The position numbers and the translations under genes are program-made. From Selenomonadaceae bacterium (lineage in GTDB: Bacteria; Bacillota; Negativicutes; Selenomonadales; Selenomonadaceae): 42,912 nucleotides of DNA. The notes beneath the pieces are model-generated. The model had not been told where the DNA came from. It ran no database searches and was given only the letters and a program-made list of their open reading frames with translations. Location of the stretch: NCBI GenBank assembly GCA_017476425.1, contig JAFUZV010000217.1, forward strand, positions 1 through 42,912, read 5' to 3'. Positions 16,737 through 26,074 of this stretch are shown here, piece after piece. Every line of letters starts with the position of its first letter. Positions within the stretch are counted from its first letter, which is position 1.

Positions 16737-18038
16737 TTATACAGTGCAAGTCATTGATAGGAAAGCCTCAACAATATCGTCAGGCTTAATTTGATTTATA
16801 CAATGTGCAAAAGGTTCTTTGCAGCCGCCATAAACTATAGCATTTTCACAATCGCCGAGTGCGTGATCGGGTCTAATGATGAGCGTTTTTACATTAAATC
16901 TTGTATAAGGTGCAAATCGATAATATTCATTAAAAACGCCCGGAACGATATGATCACGATCTTCAGGTTGACGATAAATAGCAATGATCGGAACTTTCAA
17001 CACCGCCGCCATATGCATTACGCCGGTATCATTGCCAATAAATAAATCTGACTGTTCAATAATAGCCATTGTTTCACGAAGAGTAGTTTTTTCAACGAGA
17101 TTTAAAACATTTTCAACAGGCAATGACTTTTGAATTTTTTCAGCGTCAGCAATTTCAGCCTTGCCACCTACGATAATAAAACAAGTTTTTTTATTAACGT
17201 CTTTGATAATTTTTTTGAAAGCCTCAATATATTTTTCAACAGAATACTTTCGACTATCACCACCGGCACCTATTCCGACAACAATTCTAATGCTATGCGG
17301 CGAAATTGATCCGAGAAGTTCTTTAGCTCTTTGAATTTCCGCTTGATTATACCAAAGTTCCATATCTTCTGATCGAACAGACAAGCCGATCGCTTTCAAT
17401 ACATAAAAATGTTTTTCAACTTCGTGAATTAATCTTCGTGGATTTATGATTGGCTTAGTCAGGAAAAGATAATTTGCATCTTGTTCTTTTGGCGGCAATT
17501 TATCAAAGTGCATTAATTCGATCTGATAACCATAGCCGATTCTTTCTCTTGCACCACTCAAATAGCCCATAAAAATCGGCAAATGATTTTCACTGCCCCA
17601 TTGCATAGTAAATGCTAAGTCAAAATGCTCCTGCCAGAGATTTTCATAAGCAAATTTATAAATTCTTTCAATAACCGTCAACATATCAGCACCATTTGAA
17701 AATTTGCTGTCAAATTCAAGTACTCTATTAACATAAGGACAAAGCTCAGCGATAGGATAAATAATTTTGCTTACAACAAGTGTAATTCGTGCACAAGGAT
17801 AATTAAAACGCAACTCACGAATAAAACCAGTCGTTAAAACAAAATCACCTATCGCATCTAATCTCATAACTAAAATATTTTTAACACCGGACTGTTGTTC
17901 TTCACGAAAGCCGAACTGTTGAAAAATTTTTTCACTTGAAAAATAGAAATTTCCTAAATTGAATTGACCGAACTGTTTCGATTGATTGATCGTATCATTA
18001 AAAAATTTTTTCATTTGATCATATCTATCATTATTCAA
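16737..18038 (-). CDS. Glycosyltransferase family 9 (heptosyltransferase-like)
   Basis: A 433-residue cytoplasmic, membrane-associated glycosyltransferase. After about 45 variable residues comes the GT9 N-terminal motif NILVMRLDAIGDFVLTTGFIRELR. The C-terminal donor domain shows IRIVVGIGAGGDSRKYSVEKY, FIIVGGKAEIADAEKI and the strongly conserved DLFIGNDTGVMHMAAVLKVP. The family transfers ADP-heptoses or related sugars to the LPS inner core, so it fits a diderm Firmicute. It stands alone between two terminators, so donor and acceptor cannot be assigned; cysteine-rich ending CENAIVYGGC is unusual. The start is probably TTG at 18038 after GGCGGTGAT. Confidence 0.85.
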   Translation of the reverse strand: MNNDRYDQMKKFFNDTINQSKQFGQFNLGNFYFSSEKIFQQFGFREEQQSGVKNILVMRLDAIGDFVLTTGFIRELRFNYPCARITLVVSKIIYPIAELCPYVNRVLEFDSKFSNGADMLTVIERIYKFAYENLWQEHFDLAFTMQWGSENHLPIFMGYLSGARERIGYGYQIELMHFDKLPPKEQDANYLFLTKPIINPRRLIHEVEKHFYVLKAIGLSVRSEDMELWYNQAEIQRAKELLGSISPHSIRIVVGIGAGGDSRKYSVEKYIEAFKKIIKDVNKKTCFIIVGGKAEIADAEKIQKSLPVENVLNLVEKTTLRETMAIIEQSDLFIGNDTGVMHMAAVLKVPIIAIYRQPEDRDHIVPGVFNEYYRFAPYTRFNVKTLIIRPDHALGDCENAIVYGGCKEPFAHCINQIKPDDIVEAFLSMTCTV

Positions 18039-18076
18039 AATTCATCACCGCCAAAAAGTTTTAAATATAAATATAA

Positions 18077-18100
18077 AGTCCGAGAAAATTCTCCCGGACT
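18077..18100 (-). terminator. Terminator of the purF-ridA unit
   Basis: AGTCCG and CGGACT frame an inner GAGAA/TTCTC stem; on the minus strand a U-rich tract follows. It lies between ridA and the GT9 gene. Confidence 0.7.
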
Positions 18101-18128
18101 AACTCAAAAAGTTTTTAAATCTCAAAAA

Positions 18129-18509
18129 TTATTTTGCTTCTCTAACAGCGATAACTTCAATTTCACAAAGTGCACCTGCCGGCAAATCTTTAACTGCAAC
18201 ACAACTTCTCGCCGGTTTTGAGACAAAATATTTTTCATAAACAGAATTAAATTTATTGAAGTCCGCCATACTCGTAAGATAACAAGTCGTCTTAACAACT
18301 GATTTCATACCGAGATAGCAAGAATGCAAAATGGATTCGATATTTTTGCAGCACTGTTCAACTTGACCTTCAATATCAACAGTAAGAATTTTACCGGCAT
18401 TCGGTTCGATCGCAATTTGCCCGGAAACATAAATCATATTGTTGACTTCAATAGCTTGACTGTAAGGTCCGAGAGTCGCCGGAGCCTTGTCAGTATAAAT
18501 TCTTTTCAT
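18129..18509 (-). CDS. ridA: RidA family enamine/imine deaminase
   Basis: A 126-residue trimeric enzyme that hydrolyses reactive 2-aminoacrylate and related enamines formed by PLP enzymes. Family blocks: APATLGPYSQAIEVNNMIYV, SGQIAIEP, CCKNIESIL, and KPARSCVAVKDLPAGALCEI with the substrate-binding Arg in PARS and the Glu of CEIE. The start at 18509 follows GAGGTG. The gene lies 30 bases after purF on the same strand and shares its terminator. In Salmonella, RidA status affects phosphoribosylamine formation and thus thiamine synthesis, so the pairing with purF may have functional meaning, but this is inference. Confidence 0.93.
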   Translation of the reverse strand: MKRIYTDKAPATLGPYSQAIEVNNMIYVSGQIAIEPNAGKILTVDIEGQVEQCCKNIESILHSCYLGMKSVVKTTCYLTSMADFNKFNSVYEKYFVSKPARSCVAVKDLPAGALCEIEVIAVREAK

Positions 18510-18539
18510 TTTAATTTAACACCTCTAACCTTAACAAAA

Positions 18540-19973
18540 TTATTTCAAATATTCACCACGAATGTCTTCAGTTGGTGGTGCAATAGGATAATTTCCACTG
18601 AAACAAGCTGTGCAGATCGGTTGATCGCCGCTGAGTTCCTTTAAACATTCAAGCGGCAAATATCCTAAAGAATCTGCGCCGATCTTCTTGCAAATTTCCT
18701 CAACAGTTCGATTATGTGCTATCAACTGATCTTCAGACGGAATATCAATTCCAAAATAACAAGGATGATAAAACGGCGGCGACGAAATTCTCATATGAAC
18801 TTCTTTTGCACCGGCATTTCTAAGCATTGTTACAATCTGATCGCTTGTCGTACCTCTAACAATCGAATCATCAATAATTATAACTCGTTTACCTTCAACC
18901 ATTTCACTGAGGACATTTAATTTGATCTTAACGCTTTTGATCCTGCTTGACTGCTGCGGTTTAATAAAAGTTCTTCCAACATAAGTATTTTTTGTGAAGG
19001 CGATCCCATAAGGAATTTTTGATTCCATTGAATAACCAAGAGCCGCCATATTTCCAGATTCAGGAATACTTACAACAACATCAGCATCAACAGGATGAGT
19101 TTTCGCAAGAAGTCGACCGGCTATTATTCTTGACTTTGCAACGCTGAAACCGTCGAAAGTTGTATCAGGACGACAGAAATAAATATATTCAAAAATGCAA
19201 CGAGCTTCTTTTTCACGAGGCAGAGCAAGTTCCAGATTTGATTCAATAGAACCGTCAGCATTGATCGTCACGACTTCACCGGGCAAAACGTCACGAATAA
19301 ATTTAGCATTAACCGTTTCAAGTGCACAACTCTCTGACGCAATTATATAAGCGTTGTCAAGTTTACCGATAACCAGCGGTCTGAAACCGAAAGGATCACG
19401 AGCACCTATTAATTTTCGTGGACTAGCGATCACTAATGAATAAGAACCTTGAACTTTTTTCAGTGCACGGACTGTAGCTTCTTGAACAGTCGGAGCATTG
19501 ATCCTTTCACGAGCAATATAATATGCAATGGTTTCGGTGTCGATCGTCGTTTGAAAAATTGCACCGCCTTTAACTAATTCCCGGCGAAGTTGAGGAGCAT
19601 TAACTAAATTACCATTATGAGCAAGCATCAACGTGCCTTTGATATAAGACAACACTAACGGTTGAGAATTTTCGTGCGTCGATCCGCCGGCAGTCGAATA
19701 ACGGACGTGACCTATTCCTAAATTGCCTTTGAGTCGATCAAGAGTATGAATGCGAAAGACTTCATTAACGCGACCTAAATCCTTATGACAAGATACTTTA
19801 TCCTTACCATTGAAAGTATCTGTAACGGCAATGCCTGCACTTTCTTGACCACGATGTTGTAAAGCGTAAAGTCCGTAATAAATCGTTGAGGCAACATCAC
19901 CACCACTAAGATCATACATTCCAAATACGCCGCAATCTTCACCTATCGGATTGTCCAAATCACCAAAATCCAT
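18540..19973 (-). CDS. purF: Amidophosphoribosyltransferase
   Basis: First committed step of purine synthesis: glutamine plus PRPP gives phosphoribosylamine. The 477-residue protein is of the Bacillus type: a 13-residue propeptide precedes the nucleophile Cys14 (GEDCGVFGMY). The glutaminase domain has LQHRGQESAGI and HNGNLVNAP. The PRPP motif is VIIIDDSIVRGTTSDQIV. Likely Fe-S cysteines occur in RCIFEYIYF, PCYFGID and the C-terminal CTACFSG. The start at 19973 follows AAAGGAG. It lies 64 bases downstream of a chemoreceptor gene, with heptamer repeat copy E filling the gap; no other pur genes are adjacent. Oxygen lability of the cluster fits an anaerobe. Confidence 0.97.
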   Translation of the reverse strand: MDFGDLDNPIGEDCGVFGMYDLSGGDVASTIYYGLYALQHRGQESAGIAVTDTFNGKDKVSCHKDLGRVNEVFRIHTLDRLKGNLGIGHVRYSTAGGSTHENSQPLVLSYIKGTLMLAHNGNLVNAPQLRRELVKGGAIFQTTIDTETIAYYIARERINAPTVQEATVRALKKVQGSYSLVIASPRKLIGARDPFGFRPLVIGKLDNAYIIASESCALETVNAKFIRDVLPGEVVTINADGSIESNLELALPREKEARCIFEYIYFCRPDTTFDGFSVAKSRIIAGRLLAKTHPVDADVVVSIPESGNMAALGYSMESKIPYGIAFTKNTYVGRTFIKPQQSSRIKSVKIKLNVLSEMVEGKRVIIIDDSIVRGTTSDQIVTMLRNAGAKEVHMRISSPPFYHPCYFGIDIPSEDQLIAHNRTVEEICKKIGADSLGYLPLECLKELSGDQPICTACFSGNYPIAPPTEDIRGEYLK

Positions 19974-19990
19974 TTGCTACGCTCCTTTTG

Positions 19991-20040
19991 ATTAGGGATT
20001 AATTACTTAGCCCTTAGCTTTCAGCCTTCAGCCCTAATTA
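19991..20040 (-). repeat. Heptamer repeat copy E (chemoreceptor-purF)
   Basis: Units ACTTAGC, CCTTAGC, TTTCAGC, CTTCAGC and flanking ATTAGGG/CCTAATT. On the minus strand it starts at the chemoreceptor stop codon (TAATTAGGG) and ends CCCTAAT, giving clear inverted ends TTAGGG/CCCTAA. Confidence 0.75.
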
Positions 20041-21837
20041 AATCTTAAATCTTGCTATGACTTCCTGCATACCTTGAGCTTGCATTGCTAATGAACGGCT
20101 TGCATCTGCAATTTCGTGCATTGTAGCTGTCTGCTGTTGAGATGCTGCCGAAACCGTTTCAGATTCTTTTGCAACTTCACGACTCTTAGTATTAATATGT
20201 TCTACAGATTTAGTTATAACGCCGGTACTTCCGACGAGATCAGCAACGATCGCTTCCATACGCTCCGAACCTTTTTCAACGTCAGTAACCATTATAGCGA
20301 TCTCTTTAAATGTCTTTCCGGCACCGTCGACACTTCCTACACCGCTTTGAACTTGATTAACGCTGTCTTGCATTGAATGAACTGCATTTTGTGCTTTCTC
20401 TTGAATTGATCCGATCAAATTAGAAATTTCTTGTGCTGAAGTTTGTGATTGTTCTGCAAGTTTTCTAACTTCGTCAGCAACGACAGCGAATCCGCGACCG
20501 TGTTCACCTGCACGAGCCGCCTCAATAGCCGCATTCAATGCAAGCAAATTCGTTTGATCAGCGATCGCCGCAATAGCATCAACGATCTTACCGATCTTGT
20601 CAGACTCTTCACCGAGTTGTGCAATAACTGTAGAGGCATCACTAACGGAGCTTTCAATGATCTTCATTTGATCAACGGCATCTGATACACTCTTAGCACC
20701 CATTTCAGCAGCATTATTTGTTTCTTGAATTTTACTGCTTGACGCTGACAAAGTATCTGTAAAAGTATTCATATTTTTCATAAGTTGTTCTGATTGATGA
20801 GTTGCATTTTCAACTTCGCTGAATTGTTCCGTCGCTGCACCGGCAACTTTAACGATCGATTCAGCAACTTGATTAATTGCAACGGAAGATTGATCAGCAC
20901 TTGCAGTAAGTTGTTCACTAGCCGCCGCCACTTGTTCCGCAGACTCAACAACTTTTTTAACCATATCGTGGACATTTTTCCGTAAATTCAAAACTGCACG
21001 ACTCATTACACCGATTTCATCATCACGATCAGTATCAATATGACTAAGATTTTTATCACGAAAATCACCGGTCGCTAAAACTTCAACTGTTCCTGTTAAA
21101 TCTCTAATAGGTTGAATCATTCTTCTTGAAAGTGCAATAGATGCAAAGATCAAAATAATTTCAAGGACAACCATAACGATAATAGAGAGCATAAAGTTTG
21201 AACGAAATTCTTCGTCGGCTTTCGCTTGCATATCTGCAACTTTTTCATCAATATAATCAATCCAAACACCGGTTCCAATGATCCAGCGATAAGGCGCAAA
21301 TGATGCAGTATAATTTCTCTTCGGTAATGGTTCAGTTTGATTAGGTTTTGCAAACATAAGATCAGTATAACCGCCGCCGGATTTTTGACCGTTTTCGATC
21401 ATCTCTTTAATAAATTGCTTACCTTTAGGATCAGTTAAATTAATTCTTGATTTGCCTTCTGTTTCTTGACGACCAAGCAAAACAACATTAACACCTTCAT
21501 AAGTATCAATCCAAAAATATCCTTCGCCGTTATCATAGCGCATTGATCTAATAAGTGCAGCCGCTTCAGCTTTTGCTTGTTCTTCAGTAAGTTGACCGGC
21601 TTGTTGACGTTTATAAATTGTGTCGATCATACTGATCGCCGTTTCAGTCTCAATTTTTAATTCACGTTCAACATCAGCAATAAGCGTTTCTCTGTAAGTT
21701 GTAACTTGCTCTTCAGTGTTGCTTAACATACTTTTGAAAAAAATTCCGCCCATACAGAGCATTGTAATTAGCGAAGCACCGATCATCATTATCAAAAATT
21801 GTGTTCGCATTGACGATTTTAATTGCAGATCGCCCAT
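20038..21837 (-). CDS. Methyl-accepting chemotaxis protein (Cache sensor)
   Basis: A 599-residue chemoreceptor. After a membrane helix (about 13-33) comes a single-Cache type extracellular domain (about 40-190) with the hallmark [20 protein letters not shown], then [23 protein letters not shown] second membrane helix (about 195-217), a HAMP domain and a signalling domain with [20 protein letters not shown] follow. Cache_2-type receptors often sense small organic acids, but the ligand here is unknown. The start is the ATG at 21837, about 11 bases after GAGGAG; the ATG at 21849 abuts that site. It is preceded by the cobC terminator and followed by repeat copy E and purF. Confidence 0.94.
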   Translation of the reverse strand: MGDLQLKSSMRTQFLIMMIGASLITMLCMGGIFFKSMLSNTEEQVTTYRETLIADVERELKIETETAISMIDTIYKRQQAGQLTEEQAKAEAAALIRSMRYDNGEGYFWIDTYEGVNVVLLGRQETEGKSRINLTDPKGKQFIKEMIENGQKSGGGYTDLMFAKPNQTEPLPKRNYTASFAPYRWIIGTGVWIDYIDEKVADMQAKADEEFRSNFMLSIIVMVVLEIILIFASIALSRRMIQPIRDLTGTVEVLATGDFRDKNLSHIDTDRDDEIGVMSRAVLNLRKNVHDMVKKVVESAEQVAAASEQLTASADQSSVAINQVAESIVKVAGAATEQFSEVENATHQSEQLMKNMNTFTDTLSASSSKIQETNNAAEMGAKSVSDAVDQMKIIESSVSDASTVIAQLGEESDKIGKIVDAIAAIADQTNLLALNAAIEAARAGEHGRGFAVVADEVRKLAEQSQTSAQEISNLIGSIQEKAQNAVHSMQDSVNQVQSGVGSVDGAGKTFKEIAIMVTDVEKGSERMEAIVADLVGSTGVITKSVEHINTKSREVAKESETVSAASQQQTATMHEIADASRSLAMQAQGMQEVIARFKI

Positions 21838-22002
21838 TTTTAAATTCATCTCCTCTATTTATTCTATTCACGGGTTCTATAATTTTTTTTATTCTATTCA
21901 CAATTTTAAATTCCTGCGTAGCTTGATAAAACATATTCGATAAAAATTTTTAATTGAAATTTTTTTGTTGAAATATTTTTTTGATCGAAGAGACAAAATT
22001 AA

Positions 22003-22038
22003 AAACGCCTCAGAAAAAATTTTTAATCCGAGACGTTT
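22003..22038. terminator. Terminator after cobC
   Basis: AAACGCCTC pairs with GAGACGTTT (one mismatch) with an AT-rich inner part; U-rich runs follow on both strands. It separates the cobD-cobC unit from the chemoreceptor gene. Confidence 0.75.
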
Positions 22039-22055
22039 ATTTTTTTTGAAATTTT

Positions 22056-22664
22056 TTAACTAAGATGAAATACGCTGTTGATCAATTCGATTGAATATGA
22101 TCCGTCGTCAACACGAATAATATTAACCGCCGTATTGTGTTGATGAATCGTCCAAATTTTTCTCAACGGCATATCTAAGATCGCTGCAAGAATTGTTCTT
22201 ATAACTGCGCCGTGAGAAACGATAACAATTTGATCATTCTTTTCGAGATCGTGAGCAATTTTTTTCAATGTAGTCATTGCTCTATTTTGAACTTCGGCGA
22301 ATGTTTCTGCATTTTTGATCAATAACATATCCGGTTGAAGGAAAAATTTTTTAAATTCCGTTGGATCAGTCTGTGCAAGTTCTTCAAATTCTTTGCCTTC
22401 CCAATCACCAAAATTAACTTCACGAAATTCCGGCACGGAAATAATATCAAGATTGAATCTGTTAGCGATAACTTCAGCCGTCGTAATTGCTCTTTTGAGA
22501 TCGCTGCTATAAATCGCTTTGACTACATCAAATGGAAAATGTGCCGTCAAAAGTCTTGCTTGATGAACGCCGTCCGGCGCAAGATTTATATCTGATTGTC
22601 CTTGCACTCTGCCTTTTGAATTCCACTCCGTCACGCCGTGCCGAACTAACATTATTCTTGACAT
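22056..22664 (-). CDS. cobC: Histidine phosphatase, probable alpha-ribazole phosphatase
   Basis: A 202-residue histidine-acid phosphatase: IMLVRHGVTEWN with catalytic His9, REVNFGDWEGKEFEEL with the acid Glu, and the second catalytic histidine in IVIVSHGAVIRTI. The superfamily also includes phosphoglycerate mutases. The name CobC rests on context: the start codon directly abuts the stop of cobD (TAG-ATG), so the two are co-translated, and both act late in cobalamin nucleotide-loop assembly. CobC removes the phosphate from alpha-ribazole 5'-phosphate or adenosylcobalamin 5'-phosphate. It is the last gene before a terminator. A general phosphatase role cannot be ruled out. Confidence 0.8.
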   Translation of the reverse strand: MSRIMLVRHGVTEWNSKGRVQGQSDINLAPDGVHQARLLTAHFPFDVVKAIYSSDLKRAITTAEVIANRFNLDIISVPEFREVNFGDWEGKEFEELAQTDPTEFKKFFLQPDMLLIKNAETFAEVQNRAMTTLKKIAHDLEKNDQIVIVSHGAVIRTILAAILDMPLRKIWTIHQHNTAVNIIRVDDGSYSIELINSVFHLS

Positions 22665-23723
22665 CTAGTCACCACCAAAATTTTCAATCAAATTTAAAAC
22701 TCTCTCATTCTCAATACGAGATCGGATCGCCATTCTGATAAATCGTCCGTCAAGTCCTCTGAAATTTTTGCAGCTTCTCAACAAAATTTTTTTCTCTCTG
22801 AAATTTTCGATCAAATTCATAGCGATCTGATCACTTTCAAATTTCAATAATACAAAATTCACCGTCGGCTTAAAAAATTTTATTCGACTGATTTTTTTCA
22901 ATCGATCAATAATATAAAATTTTTCTTCAGCGATCCAACTTCGTGATTTGCAAATATATTCATTATCGTTGAGTGCAGTAACACCGGCTTTTTGTGCTAA
23001 ATAATTCACATTCCAAACGTCTTTAGCAAGTTCAAATTTCTTGATCAGTGATTCTTCAGCGATCGCAAAACCTAATCTCAAGCCCGGCAATGCAAAAAAC
23101 TTCGTCAATGACTGCACAACGATCAAATTTTTCATATCATTAACCAGATAACGATCAGATTTTTCATCACCGATAAAGTCAATAAATGACTCGTCAAGCA
23201 TTACATAATCAACGAGGCTTTGAAGTTTTAAAATATTTTCAGCGGCGATCAAATTACCGGTCGGATTGTTAGGACTTGCAAGAACAATACAATTAAATTT
23301 TTCGCTTTTGAGACTTGCAGTCAATTTATCAAAGTTAATATTGAAATTATCTTGTTCACTTGTCAAGAAAAATTTGATCTCACAATTCGCCGCAAGTGCT
23401 GATCGTTCATACTCTGAAAAACTCGGAGCAACGATTAAAACTTTTTTCGGACGAATGACATTAAAGAATAAATAAAAAAATTCCGCCGCACCGTTGAGGA
23501 CAATAATATTTTCAAAATTGATTCTGTAACGTGAGGCGATCGCCGTCTTCAATTCGCACGCCGAAGGATCAGGATAATGGATGAGTCCGTCAATATTATT
23601 GATAATCGCCGCTTTGACGGACTCACTCAACCCGAATGGATTAATATTTGCGCTCATATCAAGGAAATTTTCAGCTTGACCATCAGCACTGTAAATATTG
23701 CCGCCGTGTTCAAAAATTTTCAT
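22665..23723 (-). CDS. cobD: Threonine-phosphate decarboxylase-like aminotransferase
   Basis: A 352-residue fold-type I PLP enzyme. The N-terminal EHGGNIYSADG is typical of CobD rather than of HisC. Further landmarks are SPNNPTG (150-156), the PLP pair D177/E178 in MLDESF, the Schiff-base lysine K208 in SLTKFF and the phosphate-binding LRLG segment. CobD makes (R)-1-amino-2-propanol phosphate, the linker of the cobalamin lower loop. The ATG overlaps the preceding coiled-coil gene by 4 bases (ATGA) and the stop abuts cobC, so three genes form one translationally coupled unit. Histidinol-phosphate aminotransferase is the alternative; no his genes are near. Confidence 0.85.
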   Translation of the reverse strand: MKIFEHGGNIYSADGQAENFLDMSANINPFGLSESVKAAIINNIDGLIHYPDPSACELKTAIASRYRINFENIIVLNGAAEFFYLFFNVIRPKKVLIVAPSFSEYERSALAANCEIKFFLTSEQDNFNINFDKLTASLKSEKFNCIVLASPNNPTGNLIAAENILKLQSLVDYVMLDESFIDFIGDEKSDRYLVNDMKNLIVVQSLTKFFALPGLRLGFAIAEESLIKKFELAKDVWNVNYLAQKAGVTALNDNEYICKSRSWIAEEKFYIIDRLKKISRIKFFKPTVNFVLLKFESDQIAMNLIENFREKKILLRSCKNFRGLDGRFIRMAIRSRIENERVLNLIENFGGD

Positions 23724-24250
23724 TTTTTAACAGGCTTTTTATCATCATCAGTTGATTGTTCCTCTTCATACTGTTTAAGTTTTGATTCAAGTTTTTGAAT
23801 TTCTTGTATCTTCTTGATCGATTCCGCTGAAGCGTTTTTGAAATGTTCATTGACTTCGTCTAATTTCGCTTGCAATTTTTTATTTTCTGCCTCAAGCTCA
23901 CTGATCTCTTTCTCTTGTTCCTCAACCTTAGTCAAATAATTTTTTAAGTCAGTGCGATATTGTTCAAGTTTCGTTTCATCATTTTGATATTGCGCCTGCA
24001 CTTGTTCTAACTTGTCTCTAAGTTCACTGTTGGCACTTTTAAGCTCAGTTAATTTATCATTGAGACCGCTGATCGTTGTATCATAACTTTGCTTTTCGGT
24101 TTCAAGCTCATTAACTCTGTCAGCTTTAGCATCATAAGCAGCTTGAGATTTAAGCCCGCTCATATTGAAAAGTTTAACCTTTAACTCTGATACAAAATGT
24201 TCATCGTCAAGACATTCAAAAATTATTTTCTTTACTTCTTGTTCATTCAT
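23720..24250 (-). CDS. Coiled-coil protein of unknown function, coupled to cobD
   Basis: I do not recognise a family. The 176-residue protein has a short N-terminal part (MNEQEVKKIIFECLDDEHF, about 1-40) that could fold as a small helical domain. It is followed by about 115 residues of nearly continuous heptad coiled coil (LETEKQSYDTTISGLNDKL onward) and an acidic then basic tail (DDDKKPVKK). There is no signal peptide or membrane segment, so it is probably cytosolic. It is the first gene of the unit and overlaps cobD by 4 bases, so it is co-translated with cobalamin enzymes, although a structural role there is not obvious. Start ATG 24250, 10 bases after AAGGA. Confidence 0.75.
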   Translation of the reverse strand: MNEQEVKKIIFECLDDEHFVSELKVKLFNMSGLKSQAAYDAKADRVNELETEKQSYDTTISGLNDKLTELKSANSELRDKLEQVQAQYQNDETKLEQYRTDLKNYLTKVEEQEKEISELEAENKKLQAKLDEVNEHFKNASAESIKKIQEIQKLESKLKQYEEEQSTDDDKKPVKK

Positions 24251-24330
24251 TGTATTCACGTCCTTAATAATAATTTAAAATGTTTATTCGACACCAAAAT
24301 TTTTTAATTATGGCATCTAAACAACTTGCT

Positions 24331-24358
24331 ATTATATCACTTGTCAATCAATATGCAA
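24331..24358 (-). promoter_or_regulatory. Promoter of the coiled-coil-cobD-cobC unit
   Basis: On the minus strand TTGCAT (24358-24353) and TATAAT (24336-24331) are 16 bases apart. The leader before the ATG at 24250 is about 75 bases; I saw no cobalamin riboswitch in it, and it is too short for one. Confidence 0.6.
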
Positions 24359-24422
24359 AAAATTTTTTTCAACTGTCAATTAATAATCTTTTGTGATAAA
24401 ATTTCAACTGAGGTGATCATTT

Positions 24423-25112
24423 TTGTTGATAACATTTTTATTGATTGCAATGATAATTTCTCTCGTGGCACTTTATAAATTTTTGCCGAACCGAAAAATT
24501 TTTTATTACTTCTGCGCCTCATTAGTGATTGTCTTTGCAATCGCCGGGCTTATAGCAAGAACTCAACAGCCAAAAGAATCAATGGACGAGGCTCAACGCT
24601 ATGCAATTCTTCAACAACAAAAAATTTTCACCGGCTGGTACACGAATTATCAAAAAGATATTGATCAGCTTGATCGAAATTGGAAATTATTTTTCACGAT
24701 AATAGAAAATTTCAATTCAGATAATATTGACGTTGAGACTTTGCACGAGCGATTAATAAATTTAGAAAACGAATCGAAAATAGAACAAGTGCATATTTAT
24801 ACATTAAAGCCGCCGCCGGATATGGGTGAAGAATGCAATTTGCTGATTGAAGAAATGCTGAAGAAGACGCAGCGATATTGCGATGCACAAACGCAGACGA
24901 TCACAAGAACAAGATCAGCAGTCGAATTAGAAATATTTTTATCAGCACAACACAAGGAACAAATTCATATGTTAGAAAATATTATCATTCGTGAATCACC
25001 AACAGGGTTATTTACGTCGATGGAACTAACGGCGATCTTAAATTATTTTGAAGTGCCGGACGATTTTCAGAAAGATAAAGATTTTAAAAATGAAGTGGTG
25101 AATCAACCTTGA
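24423..25112 (+). CDS. Membrane-anchored protein of unknown function, coupled to cbiG
   Basis: A 229-residue protein not recognised. Two hydrophobic helices (about 2-20 and 27-46) are separated by a short basic turn (KFLPNRKIFYY). The remaining 180 residues are polar and mainly helical, without a motif I can name. With two crossings, the large C-terminal part should face the same side as the N-terminus, probably the cytoplasm. The start is TTG at 24423, after GAGGTGATC; a TAAAAT box at 24397-24402 is a plausible -10. The stop overlaps the TTG start of cbiG by 3 bases, so it is translationally coupled to that gene. It diverges from the coiled-coil gene. Confidence 0.7.
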   Translation: MLITFLLIAMIISLVALYKFLPNRKIFYYFCASLVIVFAIAGLIARTQQPKESMDEAQRYAILQQQKIFTGWYTNYQKDIDQLDRNWKLFFTIIENFNSDNIDVETLHERLINLENESKIEQVHIYTLKPPPDMGEECNLLIEEMLKKTQRYCDAQTQTITRTRSAVELEIFLSAQHKEQIHMLENIIIRESPTGLFTSMELTAILNYFEVPDDFQKDKDFKNEVVNQP

Positions 25113-26005
25113 GAATAGCAATTTTTTCAGTAACTAATCACGGCGCAGAACTTGCAGAAAAAATTTTCATTAACTTAGACGGTTGCAGAAATTTTATTAA
25201 AGGAAGAGATTTTGATCGACTTCGTGAGATCGTCGACGATACTTTTAATAAGTTCGACGCACTAATTTTTATCACAGCAACCGGGATCGCAGTAAGAATG
25301 ATCGCAAAGCATATCGAAAGCAAATTAACTGATCCTGCAGTGTTAGTGATTGATGAACTAGGTCAACACGTTATCAGTTTATTAAGTGGGCACGTCGGCG
25401 GCGCAAATGAATTGACGTTGAAAATAGCAGAGATCATTAATGCTGAACCAGTGATAACGACAGCGACGGACATTAATAATAAAATGGCGATTGATTCATT
25501 AGCGTTAAGAGTTGGAGTAAAACCGGAGCCGAAAGAAGCGATCAAAATAATTAATTCAGCGATTTTAAATGATGAGCCGGTATATTTAACAGCAGGTGAA
25601 ACGATTTTGAATTTAACGCCATTAAAATTGATCGTTGGAATAGGCTGCAAGCGTGGCACGTCAAGAGAATTAATTTCAAAGGCAGTTGAGGCGGCTTGCA
25701 ATAAAATTAATCAGTCGATCGAAAGAATTTCATTAATTGCAAGTGTTGATATTAAACGTGATGAAGTAGGATTGATTGAATTTGCAAAATCGATCGATAA
25801 AGAGATTAGATTTTTTGACGTTGAGACTTTGCAAAAGACGATCGAAAAATATAATTTAAGCGAATCAGAATTTGTTAAGAAAACGATCGGCGTTGGAAAT
25901 GTCTGCGAAGCGGCGGCGTTATCTTATGTTGAGAGTGGAAAATTTGCCTTGCCGAAGACGAAATTTGAAAATGTAACCGTTGCATTGCTTTGGAGTCAAA
26001 ATTAA
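25109..26005 (+). CDS. cbiG: Cobalt-precorrin 5A hydrolase
   Basis: A 298-residue enzyme of the anaerobic (early cobalt) cobalamin pathway that opens the ring and releases acetaldehyde from cobalt-precorrin-5A. The N-terminal part shows the CbiG pattern FITATGIAVRMIAKHIESK, DPAVLVIDELGQHVISLLSG, HVGGANELT. A short linker follows, then the C-terminal CbiG domain begins at LIVGIGCKRGTSRELISKAV and ends near IGVGNVCEAAALSY. The TTG start at 25109 overlaps the previous stop codon. In related genomes cbiG is often followed directly by the C17-methyltransferase gene; here a glycosyltransferase cassette with its own promoter intervenes. Confidence 0.93.
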   Translation: MRIAIFSVTNHGAELAEKIFINLDGCRNFIKGRDFDRLREIVDDTFNKFDALIFITATGIAVRMIAKHIESKLTDPAVLVIDELGQHVISLLSGHVGGANELTLKIAEIINAEPVITTATDINNKMAIDSLALRVGVKPEPKEAIKIINSAILNDEPVYLTAGETILNLTPLKLIVGIGCKRGTSRELISKAVEAACNKINQSIERISLIASVDIKRDEVGLIEFAKSIDKEIRFFDVETLQKTIEKYNLSESEFVKKTIGVGNVCEAAALSYVESGKFALPKTKFENVTVALLWSQN

Positions 26006-26011
26006 TTTTCG

Positions 26012-26040
26012 TTGACAAAAATTTTGTCTAATGTTATAAA
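26012..26040 (+). promoter_or_regulatory. Promoter of the GT8-GT8-ugd cassette
   Basis: TTGACA (26012-26017) and TATAAA (26035-26040) are 17 bases apart, starting 6 bases after the cbiG stop codon. The cassette is thus expressed independently of the cobalamin genes. Confidence 0.75.
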
Positions 26041-26074
26041 TTGAAATAAATTATCAATGAAAGGTTGTGGTCTG

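Noticed and set aside
24251..24422. Cobalamin riboswitch before the cobalamin genes
   Set aside because: The divergent gap is only 172 bases, AT-rich, and lacks a B12-box-like GCCACTG sequence on either strand.
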